A stretch of DNA of 64,000 nucleotides from Paraburkholderia sp. C35 (lineage in GTDB: Bacteria; Pseudomonadota; Gammaproteobacteria; Burkholderiales; Burkholderiaceae), in contig NZ_QBUY01000005.1 in the NCBI RefSeq assembly GCF_003121405.1, forward strand, positions 155,376 to 219,375, in the 5' to 3' direction. The notes beneath the pieces are model-generated. The model saw nothing but the letters and a program-made list of their open reading frames with translations. It was not told where the DNA came from and did not search any database. Each line of letters opens with the position of its first letter. The stretch's first letter is position 1. Position numbers and translations under genes: made by a program. This document shows positions 54,393 through 63,240 of the stretch, one piece after another.

Positions 54393-55289
54393 CTAGCGTC
54401 CCACAAGATAAGCCAGGCAGATTTCGGGTCGGAAATGCCCCAACTCCTGGCTTAGTATCTCAAGCGCCAGTTTTGCACCCACGAGCGGAATGAGGGTGCG
54501 CATGCGGTTGTGCGCGAAACTATGACGCAGGCCATGTACTCCCCGGGTCCAGCCAAGGGCAATTTGACTCGCCCTGCTGAAACTTGTGGAGAGTGCCTGC
54601 CCGCCCCCAATCTCAAAATAGCTGAGGTGCTCGATCTCGCGGTCGCGGATTACCGTTGGATGTGGCCGTGCGTATTTCCTGAGTTCACGGGCAAGCGGCG
54701 TTGAGATTGCGACTTCGCGCGTAAGTCCTCCCTTCCCCGTGACGAGGAACACTTCAACGTCCGTGCGCCCGCAGAAACGCGCGTCTGTCCAGTTCCGCCG
54801 CGGAGACGGCTTGCCCAACGCTCTCTCGCGCAACGTGATGCATTCATGCGACCGGAGTCCGGCGTCGTAGCACAAGAGTGTCGATAGCTGGTTTTGAGGT
54901 GTCTGAAACGCAATCAACCGCTCGACTTGGTCAAAGTCATAGGCTCTTCTTTGGACCACAGCCGGAATGCAGCTTTCAAACCAGGGGAGTCGGACCGAAT
55001 AGACCTTTTCGAGCATGTTTTTGGCCTGATTGACGGACTTTTGCGCGTGGCCTTCTGCGAACTCCTCAAGGTATTCAAGCATCATGGGCCGAAAGCCTGC
55101 ATCGTCCAGAGAGATTCGATTGTCAATCAGCCATCGCAGATAGCCTTTGAAGGCTTGGCGATACGTACGCTCGGTCCCGACAGACCGGACCGCGAGCTTG
55201 TCGAGTTTTTTCTCTTGGAGATCCTGCTTGGATGCGCCATGTGCCGTGATGCTGGCGATCGTCTCGCAGGCGCGCTGGGTAATGTTCAT
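54393..55289 (-). CDS. Tyrosine recombinase
   Basis: A 298-residue protein. Core-binding domain VRSVGTERTYRQAFKGYLRWLIDNRISLDDAG. Catalytic residues: Arg146 in AGLRSHE, Lys186 in VTGKGGL, His252 and Arg255 in HGLRHSFA, His285 in ELGHFRPEI, Tyr294 in CLAYLVGR. All six are present. Length typical of XerC/D-size enzymes. It lies between a small gene and an accessory gene with 1- and 6-base spacing, a three-gene recombinase operon. Confidence 0.88.
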   Translation of the reverse strand: MNITQRACETIASITAHGASKQDLQEKKLDKLAVRSVGTERTYRQAFKGYLRWLIDNRISLDDAGFRPMMLEYLEEFAEGHAQKSVNQAKNMLEKVYSVRLPWFESCIPAVVQRRAYDFDQVERLIAFQTPQNQLSTLLCYDAGLRSHECITLRERALGKPSPRRNWTDARFCGRTDVEVFLVTGKGGLTREVAISTPLARELRKYARPHPTVIRDREIEHLSYFEIGGGQALSTSFSRASQIALGWTRGVHGLRHSFAHNRMRTLIPLVGAKLALEILSQELGHFRPEICLAYLVGR

Positions 55290-55290
55290 G

Positions 55291-55566
55291 CTATCGGCTC
55301 CACAACTGATACAGCGCGTGTTCGATCAGCGCCTTCCTGATGGCAGACTGACAGAACCGGCGGCCGGCTGCGACCTCGATTTCGTCCGCCAGCCTCTCAA
55401 GCGTAAAGGGCCGCGCGTCCTCGGCGTAGACGCGGGCCATGGTGTAGCTCCGCATCAGGGGAAGAAACTCGTCAAGCGGGGCCGGCCGCCTGCGTTGTCG
55501 TTCTTTTGCGGGTGGACATTCGCCATATTGCCCGCGTAGCGCAGCTATCAATTCTTGCATTGACAT
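55291..55566 (-). CDS. Small accessory protein of the recombinase operon
   Basis: From ATG 55566 the product has 91 residues: SMQELIAALRGQYGECPPAKERQRRRPAPLDEFLPLMRSYTMARVYAED, then a winged-helix-like end LADEIEVAAGRRFCQSAIRKALIEHALYQLW. An alternative start at 55698 would add a hydrophobic N-terminus; neither has a strong ribosome site. It ends one base before the recombinase start, so the genes are translationally coupled. Confidence 0.55.
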   Translation of the reverse strand: MSMQELIAALRGQYGECPPAKERQRRRPAPLDEFLPLMRSYTMARVYAEDARPFTLERLADEIEVAAGRRFCQSAIRKALIEHALYQLWSR

Positions 55567-58129
55567 CGTTTTCGAACCGTCCGGTGGGTTGAAAATATGA
55601 GTCAGCGACACGTCCCACTCCGGAGACGCCGCTAGCAGTGCGATGAAGCAGTAAAGCGGAAAGACCAAGGCGATGATCGCCTTTCGGAGTGGGCGCACCC
55701 GCTCCTAGCCGCTTGGAGATAAATCTTGCGGACAAGGCGCGGCTGGGCCTTGGCAGTCGAAGGTTTTGAGTTGACGATTTGCGGGCCGGTGCGCGGTGAG
55801 CACGGCAAGAAGACGTTCCGAGTTCCGTCTGGACAAATAGTCCAGGCAGTCCGTGAGCGTTATGGATGATTTCTGGCTCGGGTATCGACCCGGAAGCCTG
55901 GTTACGGATGGATGTTTCTGGCGCGCGCGAGCCGATTGCTTTTGTCGCGCGTGCTATCCCTGGTCACTTCTGGCGAAGTGACGGGTATTTTCTGCGGCTT
56001 CTAAGAGCTTGCGCTGGTAGGCCGGATTAAAGCGTGGTGATAATGCCTGAGTAAGGCGTTTGAATCTGACTCAAGTATAACGGCAGTCAAATCACTCGTG
56101 CAAGGGGACGCAATCGAAGTGCAGGGGACACCGCCGACCTGAGCGCCCCGTAGGATTCGAATCGCAAAGCCGGCGTGCAGGATGTCGGCCGATCAGCCTG
56201 AATGTCAACGGCCGCCAATGGCTGATCGAAGCGCAAAACTTGATCCTCCCAGTTATTCAAATCGATCGGTCGCTGTGGCGCGGCAATTGACTTCCGTCCA
56301 GCTGCGAGAAGTCTCAGCTGATCTCTGATTTGAACCAGATGGCTTCCTCGACGCAATGCGGTGCCCCCAGCACTCGTATGTCAGAGACCAATGAATGTCC
56401 CGGAATGCTCCCGAAGCGACTTAACGACGACATATGTGTGATTTCTTCCGTACCTCGGCTGGTCGACTGACGGACTCGCCGCGGCAGTCATTCATATGTG
56501 CGACTTAGGTAGGTATCTTCTCGTCAGGGTATAGGGTATTGCAAATCCTCAGCCGTCCGCCGGGTGTCCGGGCTATTAAGTTTCAACGGCGCAGCTAGCG
56601 AAAGGGTCTCGAAGACAGCTGTGTGTATTGGATGGCGGGCGGACATTGTGAGTCGTATGGTCCTGACGTCGTCGAATCACCTGCTGGGGCGTCGCCCTGC
56701 CAACAGACTGAGGAGCCGGACTTTTTCACCATAAAAGCCCTTGTGAATCGGATATTTCCCCCGGAAACCCATACCAGACAAGGCTGAGCAGGTTCAGTTA
56801 ACAGTCTGACATAGCAGGAATTTGCACGCCAACGACGGCTATGCATTCATCTTTGGCATTCGCGATCGCGACGATGTCGGGCGCTCTGATCGCACGTGTG
56901 CGCGTGCTTGACGAGCGACCGCCGTTGTCTGCCAGTGATCGCCGCCGACGCGGCCGGGGATCGAGACTACGAGTGGGTATCAGTCGCGGACGAAGAGTGT
57001 TTGCTGCGGGGGGTGGTTGGATGCGCCTGCAGACCTCTTGGGCTCGTTCGAACCGCAAGCGATCGTGATTCGAAAGTGGCTATCCCGAGGGCGTTTGCGC
57101 TCCCTGAGTCGAGAAAATCCACTAACTGCCGATGCCGTCAGGTTGGCTCCTGAGTTTCGCCGTCGCCACATTTCTAGAAAGGCGGTCATGCCTATATCGC
57201 CCGATAGCGAGTCGTGACCGATATGCGCGGACGTTTGCGCTCGCTATATGATATCGGCGAGCCTACGGCTCATGCAGGGGGCCATGCAAACCGCGAAATC
57301 TGTCGCGAGCGGCTCGATCTTGTGATGAGGAACCGTCCCACTTCTAACCGCTCGCGGCGCGCTGCTACGTTGATGTCGATACCCGTGAGTGCGCGGCGCG
57401 GACCAAGCTCGCCGAGCCGCACGCGGTATGTCGCTGTCATTCGGGAGTAAATGGTGTTCTTGACTTTCGCGCCGTGACAGGATGTATCCCGATCCAAGTT
57501 CCATCGCCCCACGCGCTCGAGACGTCTCGTCATAGACACGATGCGCGCTGCCGCCGGATGATAATCCTTGACGAACACCTTCGTGTCTTGACCAATGCAC
57601 CTGACCTGCCGGGTGTGCTGATCGGCGAGTATTTGATCCTTTTACGATTGAATGGCGACTAGTAAGGACCTGTGGCATGCGTTGCGGATATTTGATTCTC
57701 GCCCACGGCGTCGGTCTGTCTTGCGTCATCGCATTTAACACAGCAGCGGCGAGTTCTCGAGTTCGACTCATCGCTGGACACAAGGGGCGAGCGACAATGA
57801 AATCATTTGGTGGCGTTTGCATCACCCGGTGCTCGACGTATGTATTGAAGCCACATCCCTATCCGATACTCGCCACGCCGGCCTGGATTGTCCACCCGGC
57901 GGCGACGTAAGAACTGTCTATCCAGCGCTCGCCGGAAACGTCTCGCGCTGCGCACACGTGGACCGGCTTGAATGGGTGTCTCGACGGGGGGCGCAGCCGC
58001 GACCGGGAGTCAATGCGGCTTCACCACTCCTATCGAAAACATCGGAAGGATATGCGTGCCAGGAGCGTCCCGGTGGGCGATCCAGAGTCTTACCGCAGAT
58101 TGCGACGCCGACCGTCCACCGCCCAGCGG
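55567..58129. other. Gene-poor 2.5-kb region
   Basis: Many short overlapping frames on both strands but none with a consistent start, codon usage or known domain. A minus-strand trace at about 57270-57470 (TATYRVRLGELGPRRALTGIDINVAARRERLEVGRF) looks like decayed coding sequence. No repeat array or origin iteron was seen. Confidence 0.45.
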
Positions 58130-58651
58130 TTATGTCCAGGACGACTGGTTCTGCGGAAGCGCGCGTTGCGGATCGTATACATCAAGACGGTCTGCTGCCT
58201 CCAGCTCATCGACGTAGACGACAAGGTTGACGCCGTCCGGCGACAGGTTTGATCTGAACAGAATGCCTTTCGCACCGGCCGCGATCACCTCGTCACCGAT
58301 AGTCCAGCTTGGTGGCTCAATGCGCTGGTTGAACCAGCAACCACGCCAGTCGCAATAGAAGTCCTCCCAGATGGGGAGCCACTTTTCGGCGCGGTACCCG
58401 GTCGTGAAGTCAACAACCGGATCGACGGTCAGTTGATAGCTTACAAGCGTGCCCGGGGGCATCAACGGGGAGATCTGCTGATATTCCCGCACCGCCGTGT
58501 TCACATCAAGAGCAAGGTAGAGGGCGTTGAGTCCTACACGGTTGGCCCGTCCGCCGTGCTTACCCGCGCCAGCGCCACTCGTCGGCGCAACCGCCCATTT
58601 GGGCACATGCATCCGGTACGCCGTTACCTTCGATAGCGCTGTGAGGATCAT
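58130..58651 (-). CDS. RES-domain toxin, second locus
   Basis: A 173-residue RES protein of a subtype different from that at 6253: VTAYRMHVPKWAVAPTSGAGA with Arg13, GGRANRVG at 33-40, LYLALD with Tyr45, AVREYQQ with Glu56. The start overlaps the upstream antitoxin stop by four bases (ATGA). Key residues are intact. Likely an NAD+-degrading toxin. Confidence 0.87.
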   Translation of the reverse strand: MILTALSKVTAYRMHVPKWAVAPTSGAGAGKHGGRANRVGLNALYLALDVNTAVREYQQISPLMPPGTLVSYQLTVDPVVDFTTGYRAEKWLPIWEDFYCDWRGCWFNQRIEPPSWTIGDEVIAAGAKGILFRSNLSPDGVNLVVYVDELEAADRLDVYDPQRALPQNQSSWT

Positions 58652-59055
58652 CCGGCTGCGCCCGCCTCGAGGGACGAAATATAGCGAAGCAGGTCGTCAG
58701 TCCGACCATCCGACACCAGCTGTTCGGCTGTCTTGTAGTCGAAGACGGGCAGTGGCTCATTCCTGTACCAGAACAACGCCTGATTGACGTCGCCGGAGAT
58801 GTCCGTTGCGGCGCGGATCACCCTCAGCGCTTCCCGCAGGAAGCGTTGGACGCTCTCCGAGGCCGGCTGCCTGCTGAGCGTGTTGCGATGCACATGCGCC
58901 TGCTGGGCGAGGGTTTGCAGGTCAATATGCAACGCCTCGCCGAAGCGTCGGGCCGAGACAATCGGTGCCAGGCTGTCCGGGTCCCGAAGCGATGCCATGA
59001 ACTGGTCAAAGCCTAGGCCCGCGTTGGGGCGGGCAGTCACGGATTCCGTATTCAT
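58648..59055 (-). CDS. Xre/ParS-type antitoxin, second locus
   Basis: From ATG 59055 (GGAG upstream) 135 residues: SARRFGEALHIDLQTLAQQAHVHRNTLSRQPASESVQRFLREALRVIRAA (Xre-like HTH), then GDVNQALFWYRNEPLPVFDYKTAEQLVSDGRTDDLLRYISSLEAG, the DUF2384 toxin-binding half with its NxPLPxF.YKT..LV..G pattern. Overlaps the RES gene. Distinct in sequence from the antitoxin at 6723. Confidence 0.88.
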   Translation of the reverse strand: MNTESVTARPNAGLGFDQFMASLRDPDSLAPIVSARRFGEALHIDLQTLAQQAHVHRNTLSRQPASESVQRFLREALRVIRAATDISGDVNQALFWYRNEPLPVFDYKTAEQLVSDGRTDDLLRYISSLEAGAAG

Positions 59056-59192
59056 CGAAAGACTCCACGCACATTTGACGCACAATAATAGCACAACAAC
59101 GCGTGGCGGCCAGTTTGGTGAAGACCGGGCGATCATCCAGTCCCAAAGGTCGTTGAGATTTCACCTCGACAAACGGCGAGGTACTATCGATA

Positions 59193-59206
59193 CTGTATAT
59201 ATACAG
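59193..59206 (+). promoter_or_regulatory. SOS-box-like palindrome upstream of imuA
   Basis: CTGTATATATACAG is a CTG-N8-CAG palindrome 12 bases before the imuA start. The usual LexA box is CTG-N10-CAG (ACTGTATATATATACAG-like), so one AT step is missing. The location, where imuA cassettes carry a LexA site, makes it a likely decayed or weakened LexA box. Confidence 0.6.
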
Positions 59207-59218
59207 TTTTTGTTGCTG

Positions 59219-59946
59219 ATGACTGCATCGACTACGTCCCCGGAAGACATACATCCGTTCATCTGGCGCGCTTCGCAGCTCGCCCGGGGCCGCGGGCGCG
59301 TATTGGAAACGGGCTATCCGGAATTATCGAAAGAACTGCCCAGAGGAGGGTGGCCGCTCGCAGCGCTGGTGGACCTCCTCGTGCAGCAGGCGGGCGTGGG
59401 CGAGCTGCGTTTGCTCCGACGGGCATTGTGAGCGCGAGAGATAGAGGAGCCATTGCCCTGGTCAATCCTCCGCATCAGCCGGACGGTTTGGGCCTCGCCT
59501 ACATTGGCCTGCCGCTTGACTGGCTGATGCTGATCAAAGCGGCAACGACTGCGGATGCGCTGTTGTCAGTGGAACAGATTCTCCGTGCTGGCACGTGCAG
59601 CAGTGTCGTCTTCTGGGCGCAGCATGTTAAAGACTCGTCGCTATGCCGACTGCACCTGGCCGCCCAGTCGGCGGAGTCACTGTTCATCATGGTCCGACCG
59701 TTCGCCACGTCTCAAGATGCTTGGCCAACGGTTCTACGTCTCGCTTTACGACCAACAGCGGATGGACTTATTGTGGATGTCGTCAAGCGGCGAGGGCCGA
59801 CCATGGCTGAGCCTGTTTCCGTGTCGCTGCAACCAACGCCCGTGCTGCTATTACCACGACGTCAGAGTGCGCGCATAGCCGCGCCTGCGCCTTTTGAAGA
59901 GTCGCAGGCGACGCAGGGAGCGGCCATGGAGGCACTCGACCAATAA
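59219..59946 (+). pseudogene. imuA: ImuA (translesion-synthesis accessory) with frameshift; imuB and dnaE2 absent
   Basis: ATG 59219 opens IHPFIWRASQLARGRGRVLETGYPELSKELPRGGWPLAALVDLLVQQAGVGELRLLRRAL, then stops. The homologous continuation AIALVNPPHQPDGLGLAYIGLPLDWLMLIKAATTADALLSVEQILRAGTCSSVVFWAQHV runs in another frame from about 59430 to 59946. A frameshift near 59428 breaks the gene. Intact cassettes continue with imuB and dnaE2; here the next gene is a SRAP gene 32 bases later, so the cassette is a remnant. Confidence 0.82.
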
Positions 59947-59978
59947 GGCCAGATTCCTCGAGCACTGACGGAGGTCAT

Positions 59979-60941
59979 GTGTGTTACTCAGCCCAGATTG
60001 AAGCGGACTACAAGAAATTCGTCCGAATGTTTGGTGCGACCATTGATATCCGGGAGTTTGCGCGCCTGTATTGGGAGCGTGCCGAAGGTCGCATGAAGGT
60101 AAAGATTCCGAAGGCGATAGACGAGGCATTCGCGAACCCGCAGTCTGACGAAGAGCGTGAAATCAAAGACCTCATTGACCATTACAACGGTGATCAAATG
60201 AAGGCACTCGAGGAGGAGCTGTTTGCGCAGCGCGCGCGCTTTGTGGCAGCCGAGCGGACATTGCAGACGAAGACAACGAAAGCCGCGAGTGAGAGCAAAC
60301 GCATCGCGGGCGACAAGATCGAAAGCGCGCTTCGCCGCATTGATGACATCAGGCGCACGGACAGCAAGCCGCGTGATGCGCGTATTTTTCCCGGGCACTA
60401 TGCGCCGGTCCTGATTCAGGAAGCCGGGCAACTCGTGGTGCGGCCAATGCGATACCAATGCAGGATAGCGGGCAAGCCGGCCAAGTACGATTTCAGATTT
60501 CCGGGGCCCTACAATGCCAGGCTGGACAGCCTGGCGAAATTCTGGGCGCCGCTTTTCGGATACTCGCACGGTCTGGTGATCGTTGACTCGTTCTATGAAA
60601 ACGTCCCTCGATCGAAAATGGAGGGTCGCGTTCTGGCGGAGGGGGAAGATGACGCGAACGTCGTCCTTCAGTTCTCACCGCGCGATGGGAGCAGGATGCT
60701 CGTAGCTTGCCTGTGGTCGAAGTGGCCGGCGCCGGGCGAACCAGACCTCTATTCGTTTGCGGCTATCACCGACGAGCCTCCGGCAGAGGTTGCAGCGGCG
60801 GGACATGACCGCTGTATTGTTTCAATCAAGCCGGAGAACGTCGCGGCGTGGCTCAACCCGGATCCGGGAGACCTGGCGGCCCAGTACGCAATTCTTGACG
60901 ACAAGGTGCACCCGTATTTCGAGCATCAGCTTGCTGCGTAA
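59979..60941 (+). CDS. SOS-response-associated peptidase (SRAP, YedK/HMCES type)
   Basis: A 320-residue protein with GGAGGT before the start. MCYSAQ places the catalytic Cys at position 2, as in SRAP. RIFPGHYAPVLIQEAGQLVVRPMRYQC, YNARLDSLAKFW and VIVDSFYENV (the conserved Glu) are the SRAP core. Its family crosslinks to abasic sites in ssDNA. Longer than YedK because of a helical insertion (about residues 30-110). With imuA it forms a DNA-damage remnant locus. Confidence 0.85.
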   Translation: MCYSAQIEADYKKFVRMFGATIDIREFARLYWERAEGRMKVKIPKAIDEAFANPQSDEEREIKDLIDHYNGDQMKALEEELFAQRARFVAAERTLQTKTTKAASESKRIAGDKIESALRRIDDIRRTDSKPRDARIFPGHYAPVLIQEAGQLVVRPMRYQCRIAGKPAKYDFRFPGPYNARLDSLAKFWAPLFGYSHGLVIVDSFYENVPRSKMEGRVLAEGEDDANVVLQFSPRDGSRMLVACLWSKWPAPGEPDLYSFAAITDEPPAEVAAAGHDRCIVSIKPENVAAWLNPDPGDLAAQYAILDDKVHPYFEHQLAA

Positions 60942-60989
60942 TACGCACCGGTAAGCGTGCGGACGATGCGTCAAGCACGGGGAGGAAAG

Positions 60990-61331
60990 ATGAGGACGGT
61001 TACATTTGGCGTAAGTTCGCGTGAGGAAATATCCGATCGGTTCATCGAAGCCTTCAAAGGCAATGCGCAGGGCGCGCATATTTCGTTCGCATCGCACGAG
61101 CTGCTGTTTCAGACAATGACACCGCTGCGTTGGAGCCTTATCCGCTCCATCATGGGTGCGGGGCCTTTATCAATCCGCGAAATCGCGCGCCGTGTGACGC
61201 GAGACGTAAAGTGCGTGCATCGCGATGTTCATGCATTACTCGATGTCGGTGTCCTTGAGCGCAACGCTGACGGTGCCATTGAGTTTCCTTATGACGTTGT
61301 CCATGTAGACTTCCTGATGAAGAACGATTGA
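60990..61331 (+). CDS. Winged-HTH protein (HVO_A0114/TumA-type antitoxin-like), orphan
   Basis: From ATG 60990 (GGAGG upstream) 113 residues. TVTFGVSSREEISDRFIEAFKG, then LRWSLIRSIMGAGPLSIREIARRVTRDVKCVHRDVHALLDVGVLERNADGAIEFPYDVVHVDFLM fits the HVO_A0114-family wHTH. Such proteins are antitoxins partnered with DUF6516 (TumE) toxins encoded just upstream. Here the upstream gene is SRAP, so the toxin is missing or the gene has another role. Confidence 0.7.
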   Translation: MRTVTFGVSSREEISDRFIEAFKGNAQGAHISFASHELLFQTMTPLRWSLIRSIMGAGPLSIREIARRVTRDVKCVHRDVHALLDVGVLERNADGAIEFPYDVVHVDFLMKND

Positions 61332-61474
61332 ACGCTAAAGAGATAGAGTTGGAACGGTTCGGGCCATTTAGAAGAGACAGAGTTGTGAAGAAACCACGAA
61401 TGGCGCGAGCAAGAAGACATACTTAAAGATTGGAATACGTAGAGCAAGTAACATCGAAACCAAAAAAATAGTTT

Positions 61475-61514
61475 GATAAGAAAACTTATCGCAATAGCGC
61501 GGTTCGGTTTTTCG
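61475..61514. repeat. Repeat copy 2 with GATAAG/CTTATC inverted repeat
   Basis: GATAAG-AAAA-CTTATC (61475-61490), then GCAATAGCGCGGTTCGG. It matches the copy at 23575-23614 with about five differences over 40 bases. It lies 22 bases beyond the stop side of the zinc-ribbon copy 2 gene. Confidence 0.65.
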
Positions 61515-61535
61515 TTTGTCTGAAAAGCTAGATTA

Positions 61536-61883
61536 TCAGTGGGCTGGTTCTGACCTTGTGCTTGTCGCGACGGATTGGCCGTCGGCCGACGTGCTGCTAC
61601 TACGTTGATTCAGTTCAACGGCTGGCACATTCGAACCGCAAATCGACCATGCGCCCGGAGGCACTCCGGCGAGTGTATTCTGATGCATCCAGCAGCCGCA
61701 AACAGTGCACCGATACTGGATGTAGCGCCGGATAAGGTTTCTTGGCGTACCGAAAACGCCGGTACCGGCGCGTTGCAGACCCGCGTGCGGCAGAACGGTC
61801 GAGGGCATCCCTGCTAATCCGCTACATGCAGTACAGCTTCCCATGCCATTTTCCAGTTCGACAGAGGGGCATGCGTTAAGCAT
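61536..61883 (-). CDS. Zinc-ribbon-like small protein, paralogue copy 2
   Basis: A 115-residue frame from ATG 61883. CTAC (Cys17/20) is followed after 38 residues by CTVCGC (Cys59, 62, 64). The spacing is identical to copy 1 at 29741. Homology with copy 1 extends upstream through a shared sequence (TTCGCTGGTGCGTC) before the start and, at about 80% nucleotide identity, through the gene. Two copies on one window with mostly silent changes suggest a maintained, mobile or duplicated gene. Unknown function. Confidence 0.6.
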   Translation of the reverse strand: MLNACPSVELENGMGSCTACSGLAGMPSTVLPHAGLQRAGTGVFGTPRNLIRRYIQYRCTVCGCWMHQNTLAGVPPGAWSICGSNVPAVELNQRSSSTSADGQSVATSTRSEPAH

Positions 61884-62007
61884 AGGTGACGCACCAGCGA
61901 AGTCCAGGTAAGGCGGTATCCCAGACGCTCATGCGGCCTCGGGGACGCGGTGATGAATCAGCATCGTCGGGCTACGCGGAAAAGGCCAGTGAAAGAGTGC
62001 GGATAAA

Positions 62008-63228
62008 ATGCCGTTAACCGGCTATATCGAGCCGCATGTCGGCCAGTCGGTCAAGTTTTCTGATTTTCTCCCCATGTTCCACACGCCTGATACCGAAACG
62101 CTTCGTCTGTGCAGTGTCCTCTCCAGCACGGCGTTTGGACTTGTATTCGCACTCGTTGGTCTGGGGCGCAAGGAAGAGCGCTACTGCTTTCACTGGTCAG
62201 CGAGTGCGTTGCTTTACGCGGCGGTGCTGATTGGCTTTGAATTTGCGCCGGGCCATCCGTACCTGAAGAGTGCGCTGCTCGGCGCGCTCGCAGTCACCAA
62301 CATGCTCATCGTGTCCGGAATCCGGGCCTTTGACGGGGTGCCACCGTTTCGCTGGTGGATGGTGCTGCCTGTCGCGGCATGCGTCGGCACGCACGTTCTG
62401 CCGTTCTGGATCGCCGGTGTAAATCCGCACATCGAAGTTGTCACGCAGGTCTGCGACACGTTGAGCATCGCTGTATCGGCGACGATTGCCGGCCTTGCTT
62501 GCCTCACCCGGGAGCCTGGAGAAGAGCGTCGCTCTGGCTCACGCATGGTCCCGCGATATCGCAGCCGCGGCCGACGCCTCGCTGGCTTCGCCATGCTGTG
62601 TTATCTCCCCGGCTATGCAATCGCGCTCAGCGGGTACCTGTGGACGGTTCCGGGTCACAATCTGCTCGCGCTCATTCCGATGCTGTCGGACCAGTTGCTG
62701 CTCGCCGTGCTCAATCTCGGGCTGCTGGCCATGCCAGCTGAACGCGCGCACCAGAGATTGCGCGCCGCTGCGCAGCGCGATCCGTTGACGGGCGTCTGGA
62801 ATCGCGCGGGCTTTGAGTCGCATGCGCGCTCGCTCGTCGAGCCTGGCGCAACGGTGCTCGCGATCGATCTCGATCATTTCAAGCAGATCAACGATAGCCA
62901 CGGTCATGCTGTGGGCGACGAAGTGCTGAGGGCACTTGCGGATCTTGCCGGTGGCGAGGTGGCGTCGTTAGGTGGTGAGTTCGGACGCCTGGGGGGCGAT
63001 GAATTCGTCGCCGTGCTGCCGGCATCGCGAGCGTCATACGCGCAGGCGTGCGCGCAACAGATTCACGACGCGTGCCGTTTGCACTCGTCCGGTATGCCGA
63101 AATGGACGATCAGCGTAGGTCTTGCTCAGGTAAGGCAGGATGAATCGCATCTGCGTGATGCGCTTCAACGAGCCGATCGCGCGCTGTATCAGTCAAAGGT
63201 GGGTGGCCGGGACAAGATGACTGCCTGA
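62008..63228 (+). CDS. Diguanylate cyclase with N-terminal membrane domain
   Basis: A 406-residue protein. The N-terminal about 235 residues have about six hydrophobic segments. The C-terminal GGDEF domain starts DPLTGVWNRAGFE; VLAIDLDHFKQINDSHGH and GRLGGDEFVAVLP hold the active-site residues, and RADRALYQSK is at the end. The signature GGDEF is intact, so it should make c-di-GMP. The RxxD inhibitory site is not present in the usual place. It is followed 12 bases later by the YbaK-like gene. Confidence 0.9.
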   Translation: MPLTGYIEPHVGQSVKFSDFLPMFHTPDTETLRLCSVLSSTAFGLVFALVGLGRKEERYCFHWSASALLYAAVLIGFEFAPGHPYLKSALLGALAVTNMLIVSGIRAFDGVPPFRWWMVLPVAACVGTHVLPFWIAGVNPHIEVVTQVCDTLSIAVSATIAGLACLTREPGEERRSGSRMVPRYRSRGRRLAGFAMLCYLPGYAIALSGYLWTVPGHNLLALIPMLSDQLLLAVLNLGLLAMPAERAHQRLRAAAQRDPLTGVWNRAGFESHARSLVEPGATVLAIDLDHFKQINDSHGHAVGDEVLRALADLAGGEVASLGGEFGRLGGDEFVAVLPASRASYAQACAQQIHDACRLHSSGMPKWTISVGLAQVRQDESHLRDALQRADRALYQSKVGGRDKMTA

Positions 63229-63240
63229 GGGATTTAGCGC

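Noticed and set aside
55567..58129. Possible replication origin
   Set aside because: No iterons, DnaA-box clusters or replication gene were found by eye, so only reported as gene-poor.
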